Source of the DNA: Deltaproteobacteria bacterium
GTDB lineage: Bacteria; Desulfobacterota; Binatia; DP-6
Assembly (NCBI GenBank): GCA_005879205.1
Contig: VBLD01000247.1
Span: 1 to 10,158, forward strand
Length of the DNA: 10,158 bases
Reading direction: 5' to 3'
The first letter of the stretch is position 1, and each line of letters opens with the position of its first letter. Shown one piece after another: positions 1 to 6,556 of this stretch. The translations under genes were made by a program, and so were the position numbers. Under the pieces are notes generated by a model, which saw only the letters and a list, made by a program, of their open reading frames with translations, did no database searches and had not been told where the DNA came from.

Positions 1-2
1 AC

Positions 3-126
3 GGCGTGACCTCGGGCGGGTGGTGGTATGCGACGAACGACTTCTGCGCGGCGGAGCACGGCGGTACGCACCTCGACGCGCCGATCCACTTCGCGCGCGA
101 TCGCTGGACGGAGGACGAGGTGCCGC
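3..126 (+). pseudogene. Cyclase-family (kynurenine formamidase-like) hydrolase fragment, cut by the IS element
   Basis: Reading from base 3 gives about 41 residues that include the metal-binding signature HGGTHLDAPIHF of the cyclase family (PF04199). These are metal-dependent hydrolases related to N-formylkynurenine formamidase and plant/bacterial cyclase-like proteins; the His and Asp of this motif are family metal ligands. The preceding W-rich stretch and the following RWTEDEVPL also fit. The 5' end lies outside the window. The 3' end stops at the IS630 insertion: the frame runs 17 codons into the element and ends at TAG 177-179. DNA beyond the element does not encode the rest of a cyclase, so the C-terminal part is missing here. 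The motif is specific, so family assignment is good; the substrate is unknown. The product is probably non-functional. Confidence 0.8.
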
Positions 127-128
127 TA

Positions 129-151
129 GTGGATTGTCCCAAACACTTCTT
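129..151 (+). repeat. Left terminal inverted repeat of the IS630 element
   Basis: The first 13 bases match the right end perfectly when reverse-complemented, and 20 of the first 23 match. The outermost bases are GTGG next to the TA target, so the junction reads CTAG as is common for this family. Confidence 0.9.
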
Positions 152-178
152 GACAATGATGAGGTTCCGGTGCATGTA
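150..178 (+). promoter_or_regulatory. Possible transposase promoter (-35 box just inside the left IS end)
   Basis: A perfect TTGACA lies at 150-155, shortly inside the left inverted repeat. The best candidate -10 at 17-bp spacing (173-178) is a poor match to TATAAT, and the transposase GTG start follows within ten bases with no visible Shine-Dalgarno site. The -35 match is clear but the promoter as a whole is weakly supported. Confidence 0.3.
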
Positions 179-185
179 GCGTGTT

Positions 186-1274
186 GTGTTCGCACCGGCA
201 CCCGCACTCAGGCTCACGACCGAGGAGCGTGGGGAACTTGAGAAGATCGCGTGGAACCCGCGCACCGGGCAAAAGGTCGCGCTGCGGGCCCGGATCATCT
301 TGCTGGGGGCGGAGGGGATTCCGAACGCGCAGATCGCGGATCGACTGCGCCTGAGCCGACCCACCGTCATTCTCCAGCGAAAACGGTTCGGGCGTCTTGG
401 CTTGCGAGCGTTGCTCAAGGACGCGCCGAGGCGGCCGGGGCGAGCACGTGTCTCGGATGATCTGGTGCAGAAGATCGTGGACGCGACGCGCACCACGACA
501 CCGTCCGGCTCCACGCAGTGGACGGCGCGTTCGATGGCCAAGTGGGCGGGGACTTCCCGCATGGTGGTCCATCGCATTTGGAAGCGGCACGGACTGCAGC
601 CGCATCGCGTGGAGACCTTCAAGATTTCAAAGGATCCGAAGCTCGCCGAGAAGGTGCGCGACGTCGACGGTCTGTATCTCGACCCGCCAGACCGGGCGCT
701 CGTGCTCTCGGTCGATGAAAAGACGTCGATTCAGGCGTTGGATCGCACGCAACCGGGGCTGCCGATCAAGAAGGGCCGCTGCGCAACGCGAACGCACGAC
801 TACAAGCGGAACGGCACGACGACGCTCTACGCGGCGCTCAACGTTCTCGATGGCAAGGTCATTGGCCACTGCGTACCGCGATGCTGTGCGAAGGAGTTCA
901 TCAAGTTCCTCGCCAAGATCGACGGCACCACGCCGCCCGATCTGGATTTGCACGTGATCGTGGACAATTCGAGCACGCACAAGACGGAGGAGGTGCGACG
1001 CTGGGTGCGGAGGCACCGTCGGTTCCACTTGCACTTCACGCCAACCAGCGGATCGTGGCTGAATCTGGTGGAAAGCTGGTTCGCCATTTTGACGAAGCAG
1101 CGAATTCGCCGGGGAGTGTTCCGCAACGTCCCTGAACTGATCGCGGCGATTGACGAGTATCTTCGCGTCTACAATGCAACGCCGACGCAGTTCGAGTGGA
1201 CGAAAGACGCCGACGAGATCCTCGCGAAGATCGAGCGCGCGCGCCGCGTGATGACGCGAAGGGTTGGAAAGTAA
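186..1274 (+). CDS. IS630-family DDE transposase
   Basis: A 362-residue transposase that cuts and joins IS630 ends at TA dinucleotides. Residues about 10-110 form the helix-turn-helix DNA-binding part, including NAQIADRLRLSRPTV, typical of the HTH region in this family. The RNase H-like DDE catalytic core follows: Asp177 in SVDEKTSIQ, Asp260 in VDNSSTHKT and Glu296 in SWLNLVESWF, a DD(35)E arrangement. Length is normal for IS630 and there is no internal stop or frameshift, so it looks intact. The GTG at 186 is the only start between the in-frame stop at 177-179 and the HTH region; no ribosome binding site is evident, as is common for tightly controlled transposases. The stop codon lies inside the right inverted repeat. 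Recently active copies elsewhere in the genome are likely but cannot be seen from here. Confidence 0.95.
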   Translation: MFAPAPALRLTTEERGELEKIAWNPRTGQKVALRARIILLGAEGIPNAQIADRLRLSRPTVILQRKRFGRLGLRALLKDAPRRPGRARVSDDLVQKIVDATRTTTPSGSTQWTARSMAKWAGTSRMVVHRIWKRHGLQPHRVETFKISKDPKLAEKVRDVDGLYLDPPDRALVLSVDEKTSIQALDRTQPGLPIKKGRCATRTHDYKRNGTTTLYAALNVLDGKVIGHCVPRCCAKEFIKFLAKIDGTTPPDLDLHVIVDNSSTHKTEEVRRWVRRHRRFHLHFTPTSGSWLNLVESWFAILTKQRIRRGVFRNVPELIAAIDEYLRVYNATPTQFEWTKDADEILAKIERARRVMTRRVGK

Positions 1275-1291
1275 TGTCTGGGACAATCCAC
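1269..1291 (-). repeat. Right terminal inverted repeat of the IS630 element
   Basis: Read on the minus strand it begins GTGGATTGTCCCAGACA and pairs with the left end with 3 mismatches in 23. It contains the transposase stop codon TAA (1272-1274). Confidence 0.9.
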
Positions 1292-1331
1292 TAGCGTCGT
1301 CTCATCCCACTGCAGCGGGCAGCGAGGAGGC

Positions 1332-1341
1332 GAGGGGAGGA
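1332..1341 (+). promoter_or_regulatory. Ribosome binding site of the secreted protein at 1344
   Basis: Purine-rich GAGGGGAGGA just before ATG 1344, with a further AGGAGG at 1325-1330. The strong signal supports this start and shows that a real gene begins right after the IS element. Confidence 0.6.
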
Positions 1342-1343
1342 CG

Positions 1344-1681
1344 ATGCGGAAGACAACGCTGCTGGGCGTCGCGGTGGCGCTGGCAACCCTGGCGGGTGGT
1401 GTGCTCGCCGCAGCGCCATACGACTTCACCGGCCACTGGACGGGGCATCTGCAGCAGGCCCGCAGGTCGGCCGCGACGTTGACGGCCGACTTCGCGATGG
1501 CCGGCGCCAGGAGCATCTCCGGGACACTGTCCTTGCCGGGCGACGACGGGCAGCCCGTGTCGTGCCCGGCGAACGGCAAGGCCAGGCCGTACCGCCGCCC
1601 GTCTCCGGCGACACCTATGCGTCGGGTTGCCCTGCGATCACGCCCGACGTGCAGCGGACCCTGACGCTCGTCGCCAACTGA
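1344..1681 (+). pseudogene. Small exported protein of unknown function, probably frameshifted
   Basis: The ATG at 1344 opens a 106-residue frame ending at 1664. It starts with a clear Sec signal peptide: MRK, a hydrophobic run, then an Ala-rich likely cleavage near VLAAAP at residues 21-24. The mature part begins YDFTGHWTGHLQQA and continues with alternating Thr/Ser/hydrophobic residues (TLTADF, SISGTLSL), suggesting a small beta-rich periplasmic or secreted domain. After about residue 80 the frame becomes Arg/Pro-rich with poor GC third positions. The alternative frame there reads VSGDTYASGCPAITPDVQ, then a Thr/Leu-rich end and TGA at 1679-1681, with normal third-position bias. A one-base indel around 1570-1590 is therefore likely. 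I do not recognise a named family, and its relation to the downstream operon is unknown. Confidence 0.55.
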
Positions 1682-1703
1682 GCTGCGTTCTCGAAGGGGC
1701 GGG

Positions 1704-1727
1704 GGGGCGCGGCGACCGCCGCGCCCC
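1704..1727 (+). terminator. Strong GC hairpin after the secreted-protein gene
   Basis: A perfect 10-bp stem (GGGGCGCGGC with GCCGCGCCCC) and a 4-base GACC loop. There is no immediate T-tract; a run of five T lies about 20 bases later (1749-1753). It fits a terminator or a transcript-end-stabilising structure separating the upstream gene from the operon. Confidence 0.5.
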
Positions 1728-1772
1728 ATAGTTGTCAGCGTCGGCGCGTTTTTGGTACTCGACCAGGGTCCC

Positions 1773-2915
1773 ATGCCGTCCGCGCTCGGCCGCTTCCGGA
1801 TGCTCGACCTCTCCCGCCAGCTGCCGGGGCCGTTCTGCTCGATGCTCCTCGCGGACCTCGGCATGGACGTCCTCGCGGTCTACGCGCCGGGCGACCCGAT
1901 GGGCATGGGCATCCCGCTGCTCGGGCGGAACAAGCGGAGCGCCACGCTCAACCTGAAGGCCCCCGAGGGCCGCGCCATCTTCCACCGTCTGGCGCGCGAC
2001 GCGGACGTGGTGCTCGAGGGCGGCCGGCCCGGCGTCGCGGCGCGGCTCGGCGTCGACTACGAGACGCTGAAGGCGATCAACCCCCGGCTCGTCTACTGCT
2101 CGATCTCCGGCTACGGGCAGGACGGCCCGTATCGGGACCGCGTCGGTCACGACGTCAACTATCTCGGCTTCGCCGGGGTCATCGATCTGGTGGGCACCGC
2201 GGGCGGGGCGCCCGCCATCCCCGGCGTCCAGATCGCCGACATCGGGGGCGGCGCGCTCATGGCGGCGGTCGGCATCCTCGCCGCCCTCTCGGCGCGCGAG
2301 GAGACGGGGCAGGGACAGTTCGTCGACATCGCGATGATGGACGGCGCCGTCGCCTGGCAGGTGGTGAACGTCCTCCGCCACCTGGCCGACGGACGCGAGC
2401 CCCTGCGCGGCGACACCATGCTCACCGGTCACCATCCGTGCTACGCGATCTACGAGACCCGCGACGGCCGCCACGTGACGGTGGGCGCCCTCGAGCCGCA
2501 CTTCTGGCGGACGCTCTGCGAGCGGCTCGGACTCGGCGAGTTCAGCGGCCAGCAGTTCGCCGAGGGGCCCGAGCGCGAGGCGATGTTCGCGCGCTTGCGG
2601 GCGAAGTTCCGCGAGCGCTCGATGGCCGAGTGGGTGGACCTCCTCGCCGACCTCGACATCTGCTTCGGCCCGGTCGCGACCGTTGGGGAAATGATGCGGG
2701 ACCCGCAGGTCCGCCACCGCGGCATGGTCGTCGAGATGGCCGACGGCCACGGCGTGCGGCGGACGACGCTCGGCAACCCGATCAAGCTGTCGGACACGCC
2801 CGCCGAGCTGCGCCTGCCCGCGCCGTCCCTCGGGCAACACACCGACGAGGTGCTGGCCGGGCTCGGCTACTCGCGGAGCGACGTCGCGGCCTTGCGCGAG
2901 CGAGGGGTGATCTGA
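1773..2915 (+). CDS. CaiB/BaiF-fold alpha-methylacyl-CoA racemase-type protein
   Basis: A 380-residue CaiB/BaiF (CoA-transferase family III) protein, which I place with alpha-methylacyl-CoA racemases (AMACR/MCR) rather than true CoA transferases. The racemase motif GHDVNYLGFAG puts His at 126, IADIGGG puts Asp at 156, and VGALEPHFW puts Glu at 241. These are the numbers of the catalytic or active-site residues of Mycobacterium tuberculosis MCR, and they match when translation begins at ATG 1773. A TTG seven codons upstream (1752) is open but would shift them and lacks support. CoA transferases lack the His of the GHDxNY motif. Such enzymes equilibrate 2R- and 2S-methylacyl-CoA so that branched chains can enter beta-oxidation. 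It is the first gene of the operon; the next starts one base after its stop. The substrate is not identifiable from sequence. Confidence 0.88.
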   Translation: MPSALGRFRMLDLSRQLPGPFCSMLLADLGMDVLAVYAPGDPMGMGIPLLGRNKRSATLNLKAPEGRAIFHRLARDADVVLEGGRPGVAARLGVDYETLKAINPRLVYCSISGYGQDGPYRDRVGHDVNYLGFAGVIDLVGTAGGAPAIPGVQIADIGGGALMAAVGILAALSAREETGQGQFVDIAMMDGAVAWQVVNVLRHLADGREPLRGDTMLTGHHPCYAIYETRDGRHVTVGALEPHFWRTLCERLGLGEFSGQQFAEGPEREAMFARLRAKFRERSMAEWVDLLADLDICFGPVATVGEMMRDPQVRHRGMVVEMADGHGVRRTTLGNPIKLSDTPAELRLPAPSLGQHTDEVLAGLGYSRSDVAALRERGVI

Positions 2916-2916
2916 C

Positions 2917-4308
2917 GTGGCGGGCATCCTGGCCGTCGGCGCCTCCGTGCCGCGCTACCGACTTCCACGCGAGCTGCTCGCCAGGGAATGGGGCGGTGTG
3001 GCGGCGGGCGGCGAGAAGGCGGTGGCGAACCACGACGAGGACAGTCTCACGCTGGCCGTGAACGCGGCGCTCGGGCTCGGCGGCGAGAGCCTCGCCCCCG
3101 ACGCCGTCTTCTTCGCGACCACGACCTCGCCGTACGCCGAGAAGCAGGCGGCCGCGACGATCGCGGCCGTGCTCGATCTGCCCGCCTCGGTGCGCACCCT
3201 CGACTTCACCGACACGCTGCGCGCCGCCACCTCCGGCGTGCTGGCCGGGCTCGACGCCATCGCGGGCGGCAGCGCCGCGCGCGTGCTGGTGGCGGCCGGC
3301 GACTGCCGGCTCGCCGAGCCCGACTCGCCCACCGAGCAGAGCTTCGGCGACGCGGGGGCCGCGCTGCTGCTCGGCAAGGATGCTGGCCTCGCCGAGGTGA
3401 TCGCCACCCACACCGTCGCCGATGAGTTCCTCGGCACGTGGCGGACCCGGGAGCAGGAGTCCCCGCGGGCCTTCCCCGGCGCCTTCGAGACGAAGTTCGA
3501 CTACGCCCGGGTGGTCGGCGAGGTGATGAAGGGTATCCTCGCCAAGGCACGCCTCGAGCCCCGGGAGCTGGCCACGGTCATCTTGCCCGCTCCGAACCCG
3601 CGCGCCCCGCAGGCCGTCGCCAAGGCGGCCGGTCTCGACCCGAAGCGCCAGCTCCAGGAGAGCTTCTGGACGACGCTCGGCGACACGGGGGCCGCGCAGC
3701 CGCTCCTCATGCTCGCCGCCGCGCTCGAGCGGGCCAAGGGCGGCGACCTGATCCTGGTCGTCGGCTACGGCGACGGCGCCGACGCGATCGTGCTGCGCGC
3801 CACCGGCCGGCCGGTCGTCGCCGCCCAGGGTGTGGCGCGCCAGATCGAGGTGAAGCGCACGCTCCCGTCCTACGGGCGCTACGCCCGCTTCCGGAAGCTC
3901 GTGCGGAAGGAGACCGTCGCCACCGACGTCTCGTCGCCGGTCATCCTGTGGCGCGACCGCAAGGAGCTGCTGCCGCTCTACGGCGGCAGGTGCCCGAAGT
4001 GCGGCACCGTCCAGTTTCCCAAGCACCGCCTGTGCGTCGAGTGCGCCTACCCCGACGGCCTCGAGGACGTGAAGCTCGCCCGGCGCGGGCGGCTCTTCAC
4101 GTTCACGAACGACTACCTCGCCGAGAGCCCGGACCCGCCGGTGACGCACGCCGTGGTCGACCTCGAGGGCGGCGGGCGGCTCTACGTCCAGCTCACCGAC
4201 TGCGAGGCCGAACGGGTCGAGATCGACATGCCGCTCGAGCTGACGTTCCGGAAGATCCACGAGGCCGGCGGGTTCAACAACTACTTCTGGAAAGCGAGGC
4301 CCCAATGA
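2917..4308 (+). CDS. HMG-CoA-synthase-like (thiolase-fold) protein fused to a zinc-ribbon/OB-fold DUF35 domain
   Basis: A 463-residue two-domain protein. Residues 1 to about 320 resemble HMG-CoA synthase/KAS III thiolase-fold proteins. Residues about 350-463 are a rubredoxin-like zinc ribbon (CPKC at 359-362, CVEC at 373-376) followed by an OB-fold, the DUF35 acyl-CoA-associated module. By alignment to archaeal HMGCS, the catalytic Cys falls at Leu101 (DTLRAAT), the catalytic Glu at Thr69 (ATTTSPYA) and the His near Leu223 (VILPAPN), so HMG-CoA synthesis is unlikely. DUF35 proteins bridge thiolases to partners in the archaeal thiolase/HMGCS complex and in steroid side-chain aldolases (ChsH2-Ltp2). 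Here the module is fused and overlaps the thiolase start by ATGA. A scaffold or CoA-binding role for the thiolase is inferred. The GTG start follows GAGGGGTG (2902-2909). Confidence 0.85.
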   Translation: MAGILAVGASVPRYRLPRELLAREWGGVAAGGEKAVANHDEDSLTLAVNAALGLGGESLAPDAVFFATTTSPYAEKQAAATIAAVLDLPASVRTLDFTDTLRAATSGVLAGLDAIAGGSAARVLVAAGDCRLAEPDSPTEQSFGDAGAALLLGKDAGLAEVIATHTVADEFLGTWRTREQESPRAFPGAFETKFDYARVVGEVMKGILAKARLEPRELATVILPAPNPRAPQAVAKAAGLDPKRQLQESFWTTLGDTGAAQPLLMLAAALERAKGGDLILVVGYGDGADAIVLRATGRPVVAAQGVARQIEVKRTLPSYGRYARFRKLVRKETVATDVSSPVILWRDRKELLPLYGGRCPKCGTVQFPKHRLCVECAYPDGLEDVKLARRGRLFTFTNDYLAESPDPPVTHAVVDLEGGGRLYVQLTDCEAERVEIDMPLELTFRKIHEAGGFNNYFWKARPQ

Positions 4309-5407
4309 ATATCCGTGATCGTGTCGCCGTGATCGGCGTCGGCTCCTGGTCGTCGAGGCCGCCTCCGAAGCCTACCGGGACGCGGGCATCGAGGCGGCGC
4401 GGATCGAGGCCGCCTGGGTCGGCACCCTGGAGAGCGGCCTCTCGGGGACGGCGCTCGCCGACCCGCTCAAGCTCTACAACATCCCGATCACGCGGGTGGA
4501 GAACTACTGCGCCTCGGGCATGGACGCCTTCCGCAACGCCTGCATGGCGGTGGCGGCGGGCATGTACGAGTGCGTGCTGGCGCTCGGCTTCGAGAAGCTC
4601 CGCGACTCGGGGCGGCGCGGGCTCGGGACCTTCGGCAACCATCCCGTCGTCGGGCACGGGACGACGGCGCCGAGCCTCTTCGCGATGGCGGCCAACCGCT
4701 ACTTCAAGACCTACGGCGTCACCAGGGACGTGCTCGCCAAGGTGGCCGTCAAGAACCACCACAACGGGACCATGTCGCCGAAGGCCCACTTCCAGATGGA
4801 GGTGACCGAGGAGCAGGTGCTCGGCGCGCCGCTCATCTGCAGCCCGCTCGGCCTCTTCGACTGCTGCCCTACGACGGACGGCGCCGCCGCCGCGATCATC
4901 TGCCGGGCCGACGTCGCCCGCTCGATCCGCTCCGACCCGCTCCTGGTGAAGGGGCTCGGTCTCGCCGTCACCTCGGGCGAGCCGTACCTGAAGCCGGGCT
5001 TCGCCTACACGGGCTTCCCGGCCACCCGCCAGGCGGCGCAGTCGGCGTACGAGCAGGCGGGCATCACGCCGAAGGACCTCGATCTGGCCGAGGTCCACGA
5101 CTGCTTCACGATCACGGAGATCCTGAACTACGAGGATCTCGGCCTCTGTCCGCCGGGCGAGGGCTGGCGGTACGTCGCGGACGGCCGGGCGTCGATCGGC
5201 GGCGACGTGCCGGTGAACCCGAGCGGCGGCCTCAAGTCCTTCGGCCACCCGATCGGCGCGACCGGCATCCGCATGATCTACGAGGTCTCGCAGCAGCTCT
5301 GGCACAAGGCGGGTGCGCGCCAGGTGAAGGACGCCGCGATCGGCCTGGCCCACAACCTCGGCGGCCCCGGCGCCGTCGGCTGCGTCACCGTGCTCGGCAA
5401 CGCCTGA
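4305..5407 (+). pseudogene. SCP2/Ltp-type thiolase with a frameshifting deletion near the N-terminus
   Basis: The gene starts at ATG 4305, overlapping the previous stop (ATGA), and encodes MNIRDRVAVIGVG, the usual thiolase beginning. The rest, LVVEAASEAYRDAG onward, is in another frame from about 4346 to TGA 5405-5407 (353 residues). Relatives have roughly 13-16 residues between GVG and the VEAA helix; here they are missing and the frame changes, so about 40 nt (a length of 3n+1) appears deleted near 4343-4346. The rest is well preserved: nucleophile Cys in NYCASG (codon 4508), HDCF (His codon 5096), NPSGG and GHPIGATG (His codon 5246). The C-terminus reads AHNLGGPGAVG, as in SCP2/Ltp thiolases, without the second catalytic Cys of classical thiolases. 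It could cleave 3-ketoacyl-CoA or act as an Ltp2-like retro-aldolase. Either a genuine lesion or an assembly error. Confidence 0.8.
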
Positions 5408-5419
5408 GAAAGGACGACG

Positions 5420-6556
5420 ATGGATTTCGGCTTCAGCGAAGAGCAGGAGATGCTCCGCAAGTCGGCGCGCGACTTCCTGGCCGACGAGAGCCCCATGACC
5501 TACGTCCGCCGGATGATGGAGGACGACCGCGGCTTCACGGACGCGCAGTGGAAGAAGATGGCCGAGCTCGGCTGGATGGGTCTGATCCTCCCGGAACGAT
5601 ACGGCGGCGCCGGCCTCGACTTCGTCGACATGGTGGTCGTGCTCGAGGAGATGGGGCGCGCCGTCCTGCCGGGCCCGTTCTTCTCGACCGCCGTTCTCGG
5701 CAGCGTCGCGCTCCTCGAAGGCGGCTCGGATGCGCAGAAGCAGGCGTACCTCCCGAAGCTCGCCGCCGGCGAGCTCCGGACGACCCTCGCCCAGCTCGAG
5801 CCGAATGCCCGCTGGGACGCCGAGGGCGTCGAGCTCGAGGCGAGGAAGAACGGCAGCGGCTACCGGCTCTCGGGGACCAAGCTGTTCGTGCCCGACGCGC
5901 ACACCGCCGGGCTCCTGATCGTCGCCGGGCGCGAGCCGGGCGCGAAGGGCGTCGACGGCGTGACCCTCTTCCTCGTCGACGCGGGGGCTCCCGGGATCAA
6001 GATCACGCTGCTCAAGACCATGGACCAGACCCGCAAGCTCTGCGAGGTGGTGCTGGAGGACGTCCGCGTGCCCGCCGACCGCGTGCTGGGAGCACCGGGA
6101 GCGGGCTGGAAGCTCCTCGAGCGCATCGTCGACCGGGGCAAGGTGGGACTCTGTGCCGAGATGTGCGAGGGGGCGCAGAAGGTCCTCGAGATGAGCGTCG
6201 AGTACGCCAAGGTGCGCGAGCAGTTCGGCCGCCCGATCGGCAGCTTCCAGGCGATCCAGCACAAGTGCGCCAACATGCTGGTCGAGGTCGAGAGCTCGAA
6301 GTCGGCCACCTACTACGCCGCCTGGGCCGTCGCCAACGACGTTCCCGAGGCGCCGCTCGCCGCCGCGATGGCCAAGGCCTACTGCTCAGACGCCTACCGC
6401 CACACCGCCGGCGAGGGCATCCAGATTCACGGCGGCATCGGCTTCACCTGGGAGCACGACATGCACATCTACTTCAAGCGCGCGAAGAGCTCGGAGGTGA
6501 CCTTCGGCGACGCCACCTGGAACCGCGAGCTCGTCGCGCAGCTGATCGGCCTATGA
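5420..6556 (+). CDS. Acyl-CoA dehydrogenase (FAD-dependent)
   Basis: A 378-residue flavoprotein of normal family length that would introduce the 2,3-double bond into an acyl-CoA. It has the N-terminal helical part beginning with the typical MDFGFSEEQEMLRK, a middle beta domain and the C-terminal helices with VREQFGRPIGSFQAIQHK (from residue 265) and IQIHGGIGFTWEHDMH (336-351), both standard FAD/dimer-contact signatures. The usual C-terminal YEG motif with the catalytic Glu is replaced by TFGDATWNREL, as seen in divergent dehydrogenases including those that act as heteromers on steroid side chains, so the catalytic base may lie elsewhere or in a partner. No second dehydrogenase subunit is present in the window. 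The start has AAAGGA at 5409-5414, 12 bp after the thiolase stop; its stop overlaps the next start (ATGA). Confidence 0.93.
   Translation: MDFGFSEEQEMLRKSARDFLADESPMTYVRRMMEDDRGFTDAQWKKMAELGWMGLILPERYGGAGLDFVDMVVVLEEMGRAVLPGPFFSTAVLGSVALLEGGSDAQKQAYLPKLAAGELRTTLAQLEPNARWDAEGVELEARKNGSGYRLSGTKLFVPDAHTAGLLIVAGREPGAKGVDGVTLFLVDAGAPGIKITLLKTMDQTRKLCEVVLEDVRVPADRVLGAPGAGWKLLERIVDRGKVGLCAEMCEGAQKVLEMSVEYAKVREQFGRPIGSFQAIQHKCANMLVEVESSKSATYYAAWAVANDVPEAPLAAAMAKAYCSDAYRHTAGEGIQIHGGIGFTWEHDMHIYFKRAKSSEVTFGDATWNRELVAQLIGL

Larger units (their letters stand above)
129..1291 (+). mobile_element. IS630-family insertion sequence, complete, 1163 bp
   Basis: The element is bounded by inverted repeats beginning GTGGATTGTCCCA at both ends and flanked on each side by TA (127-128 and 1292-1293), the target dinucleotide that IS630/Tc1-mariner elements duplicate. 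It contains one transposase gene that fills almost its whole length, and its TAA stop lies inside the right inverted repeat. Length, ends and TA target all agree with the IS630 family. Base composition is a little less GC-biased than the neighbouring operon. Left of it is a truncated cyclase gene; right of it, 52 bp before an unrelated start codon, the cyclase does not resume. The TA flanks alone cannot distinguish simple insertion from recombination between two copies. Confidence 0.92.

Noticed and set aside
1264..1300. Outward promoter at the right IS end driving the secreted protein
   Set aside because: A TTGGAA at 1264-1269 is a weak -35 match and no acceptable -10 box lies 16-18 bases further on.
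1264..1482. Short frame across the right IS end as a continuation of the cyclase gene
   Set aside because: Its translation is Arg/Trp/Pro-rich and shares nothing with cyclase proteins; the frame in use there is that of the signal-peptide protein at 1344.
4496..5407. Thiolase starting at the internal GTG 4496 as an intact short gene
   Set aside because: That codon is the Val just before the catalytic-Cys motif; homologous sequence (LVVEAASEAYRDAG and on) continues upstream in the same frame, so it is not a natural start.
4274..6262. Long minus-strand open frame (662 codons) opposite the thiolase and dehydrogenase genes
   Set aside because: It is antisense to well-recognised enzymes, is rich in Arg/Ala/His/Glu/Leu as expected from GC third-position bias, and has no recognisable motif. 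The same holds for the minus-strand frames at 2782-4305 and 1638-2927.
4570..6552. Long plus-strand frame leading into the MaoC-N protein, suggesting a much larger protein
   Set aside because: The part before 6553 overlaps the thiolase and dehydrogenase in another frame and is Arg/Gly/Pro-rich shadow sequence. The real start is the ATGA overlap at 6553.
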